Shown here piece after piece: positions 14,609 to 16,071 of a stretch of 16,071 nt of DNA (positions are counted from its first letter, which is position 1; each line of letters begins with the position of its first letter). Below the pieces are notes generated by a model. It made no database searches. It had not been told where the DNA came from and saw only the letters and a list, made by a program, of their open reading frames with translations. Position numbers and translations under genes: made by a program. This DNA comes from Porphyromonadaceae bacterium UBA4259 (GTDB lineage Bacteria > Bacteroidota > Bacteroidia > Bacteroidales > Muribaculaceae). The stretch spans positions 1 to 16,071 of the forward strand of contig DGWL01000103.1 in NCBI GenBank assembly GCA_002396125.1. The letters are read 5' to 3'.

Positions 14609-15142
14609 ATGCACTCTTTCAAGCAGCATGGCATGAAATATCGCAGCGAGAACGACAAAGCCTACGGAGTGGCCGGGATGGCACTGGGGCTGGCGGTCTT
14701 CGACGTGAGCGCACTCTCGCAGGGTATCGACCTCGATGCCACAGGATTTGAGTGCTTGCAGTTTGTCCCCGACTTCTTCATCGCAGGTAACCCTCTCATG
14801 AGCGCCAAGGACTCATGGAAGCACACCTACAGCCATTTCCAGGTGATGATGGGTCTCTCCATCGCCAATGCCATGTGCCGCAAGATGCTGCTCGATCATG
14901 GCAGCATCGACCGCAAGTTGCGCACGCTGCTGCTCGAGGCGGCATGCAACGAAGGAATGGTCTCGTGCCAGCTCGAGAAAGAGGAGGTGGAACCTCTCTT
15001 CGACAAGTATTTTTCCCACCTGATGGGTGTATTCTCCAATCGGGATATCGCACAGGCCGTCGCCCGCTTTGCCCACATAATTCAGCAAGAACGCACTCTC
15101 TCCAGGCAAGACATGGAAGATTATTTTAGCTCAGTGCTGTAG
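14609..15142 (+). CDS. Unrecognised 177-residue soluble protein
   Basis: I do not recognise this family. The protein has no signal peptide and no clear membrane helix; the segment AYGVAGMALGLAVFDVSAL (about 19-37) is mildly hydrophobic. Features that might be conserved are LQFVPDFFIAGNPLMSAKDSW (about 51-71), SHFQVMMGLSIANAMCRKML and a C-terminal helical region rich in charged residues. Two cysteines lie close to methionine-rich helices, but no metal-binding or catalytic pattern stands out. The composition and GC content match the neighbours, so it is probably a native gene. It could be co-transcribed with rnhA (51-base gap) or use the candidate promoter at 14543-14574. ATG 14609 is taken as the start; ATG 14633 is a second possibility. 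Confidence 0.65.
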   Translation: MHSFKQHGMKYRSENDKAYGVAGMALGLAVFDVSALSQGIDLDATGFECLQFVPDFFIAGNPLMSAKDSWKHTYSHFQVMMGLSIANAMCRKMLLDHGSIDRKLRTLLLEAACNEGMVSCQLEKEEVEPLFDKYFSHLMGVFSNRDIAQAVARFAHIIQQERTLSRQDMEDYFSSVL

Positions 15143-15249
15143 ATGAGAAAGCGCTCTAAACAAGCAATGCCACAACCTTCCACTACATTAATTCAAGTTT
15201 CCCATTCCATCCATTTTGCTTAATTTTTATCGCCATTAGTTGAAAAAAG

Positions 15250-15280
15250 TTGTGAGTCACGCCTCAATGTAATAGTTTTG
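15250..15280 (+). promoter_or_regulatory. Promoter of the dockerin-repeat protein gene
   Basis: TTG (15250-15252) is followed after exactly 20 bases by TAGTTTTG (15273-15280), a full consensus match. The first ATG is 51 bases downstream, leaving a leader of about 45 bases. Confidence 0.72.
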
Positions 15281-15331
15281 TAATTTGGTGACCGAACTAA
15301 ATCAATAACCACAAAATAATAACAAAACTTT

Positions 15332-16071
15332 ATGCTTATGAAAAAAGCAATATTGACTATTCTAATTTCGGTAGGCGTGATAGCTGCCACTGCGGCGATT
15401 TACCCCTACTTGAACGTGGGACTCGACAATGGCTCCGAAAAGTCATACCCGTCGACGGGCCTGACATTGAAATTTGAAGACGGAAAGCTTGTTGCCAGCA
15501 ATGGCGGCACTCTTGCCGGCAATCACAACCTGGACAACGTGCTCTACATGATGTTTGGGCTTGGTAAAGAAAGTGGTGGCGGGGAAACCACTCCAGTGAA
15601 CGGCGACGTGAACGGCGACGGCATCTGCAACAGTGCCGACGTCACCGCGCTCTATCAGTTTATCCTCAACAATGATGACAGCAAGATTGTTAATGGCGAC
15701 CAAAACAACGATGGCAACATCAACTCGGCCGACGTCACTGCTGTGTATAAAATCATCATGGGCGAAAGCCAGGAGGAACCTACAACCAACGAAACTATTG
15801 AAGTGGGCGAGATTACCGAGGGCGACCAGACGATGTGGGTCGTTACGGGCGACGTGAAGTGGGCTTTCACCACCGAGCAGCTCGACACCATGACCTACAA
15901 TGCAACATCGTTTACAGCGCTTGGCAAGACATTCTTGCTTACCGAGGTCGACAGCATCTACATCGACAACACTCCTGTGGCCGACAACACCGTGAACGTT
16001 GCCTACAACGGCACCACTGCCAAGATGATTGTGGCAGGTAACATTGCCAAGAACATGACCGCCAGTGTCAA
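15332..16071 (+). CDS. Exported dockerin-repeat protein with probable Cthe_2159-type domain (3' end outside the window)
   Basis: The frame is open to the end of the window; 246 residues are visible. A signal peptide or anchor (KKAILTILISVGVIAATAA, residues 4-22) is followed by a short beta-type segment (LKFEDGKLVASNGG). A type I dockerin-like pair follows: GDVNGDGICNSADVTALYQFIL (91-112) and GDQNNDGNINSADVTAVYKIIM (122-143), both with the D-x-N-x-D-G calcium-loop pattern. From about 222, VNVAYNGTTAKMIVAGN resembles the start of the Cthe_2159-like beta-helix (PF14262) carbohydrate-binding domain. The protein is probably cell-surface or secreted and binds calcium and perhaps pectin-like glycans; that is inferred from the families. 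The dockerin lies near the N-terminus rather than at the usual C-terminus. ATG 15332 is taken as the start; ATG 15338 is equally possible. Confidence 0.8.
   Translation, partial: MLMKKAILTILISVGVIAATAAIYPYLNVGLDNGSEKSYPSTGLTLKFEDGKLVASNGGTLAGNHNLDNVLYMMFGLGKESGGGETTPVNGDVNGDGICNSADVTALYQFILNNDDSKIVNGDQNNDGNINSADVTAVYKIIMGESQEEPTTNETIEVGEITEGDQTMWVVTGDVKWAFTTEQLDTMTYNATSFTALGKTFLLTEVDSIYIDNTPVADNTVNVAYNGTTAKMIVAGNIAKNMTASV

Noticed and set aside
1..16071. CRISPR arrays, rRNA and tRNA genes, insertion sequences
   Set aside because: No regularly spaced repeats, no transposase motifs and no RNA gene signatures were seen on reading both strands.

Overview
The window looks like chromosomal DNA of a gut-type Bacteroidales bacterium, plausibly Muribaculaceae or Prevotellaceae; the family assignment is inference. 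The signs are repeated Bacteroidetes-type promoters (a TTG or TTTG box, about 19-20 bases, then TAnnTTTG), a 577-residue LysS with the C-terminal extension I associate with Bacteroidetes, an RNase H1 with a viroplasmin-like N-domain, a DUF3667-like membrane protein, and an exported dockerin-repeat protein. Most of the window is GC-rich, and that coding DNA throws many long antisense shadow frames.

Layout. (1) 31-1245: an exported serine beta-lactamase-like hydrolase on the + strand. It converges on (2) 1265-4287, a two-gene minus-strand operon encoding an SGNH/GDSL-type envelope protein followed by an MBOAT O-acyltransferase, with its own good promoter at 4311-4341. (3) 4420-7997, minus strand: lysS followed by a multi-pass LtaS/sulfatase-fold protein that appears to start at TTG. 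(4) 8046-9774: an AT-rich island holding a DpnI-like methyl-directed restriction endonuclease and, immediately upstream on the same strand, a 75-codon stump of a Dam-family adenine methyltransferase. (5) 9838-10395: aroK on the + strand. (6) 10413-12925, minus strand: an exported flavin-reductase-like protein and tcdA 12 bases apart, then a DUF3667-like membrane protein. (7) 13093-16071, plus strand: a 4'-phosphopantetheinyl transferase, RNase H1, an unrecognised 177-residue protein, and the start of an exported dockerin/beta-helix protein that runs off the window.

How the genes work together. The SGNH and MBOAT genes form a typical O-acetylation pair for an extracytoplasmic glycan. The LtaS-like protein next door could add a phospho-substituent to an envelope polymer, so 1265-6222 reads as an envelope-decoration block attached to housekeeping lysS. 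The rest of the core genes serve tRNA charging and modification, aromatic amino acid synthesis, carrier-protein activation and RNA-DNA hybrid removal.

The most notable locus is the island. DpnI cuts only adenine-methylated GATC, so a working copy cannot coexist with an active GATC adenine methylase. Here the endonuclease is intact at every catalytic and zinc-binding position I can check. The adjacent methylase keeps motifs X, I and II but stops before the DPPY catalytic motif. The simplest reading is that a methylating cassette was replaced by, or fused to, a methyl-targeting one, leaving a scar. A less likely reading is that the small SAM-fold fragment has been kept for a role of its own.
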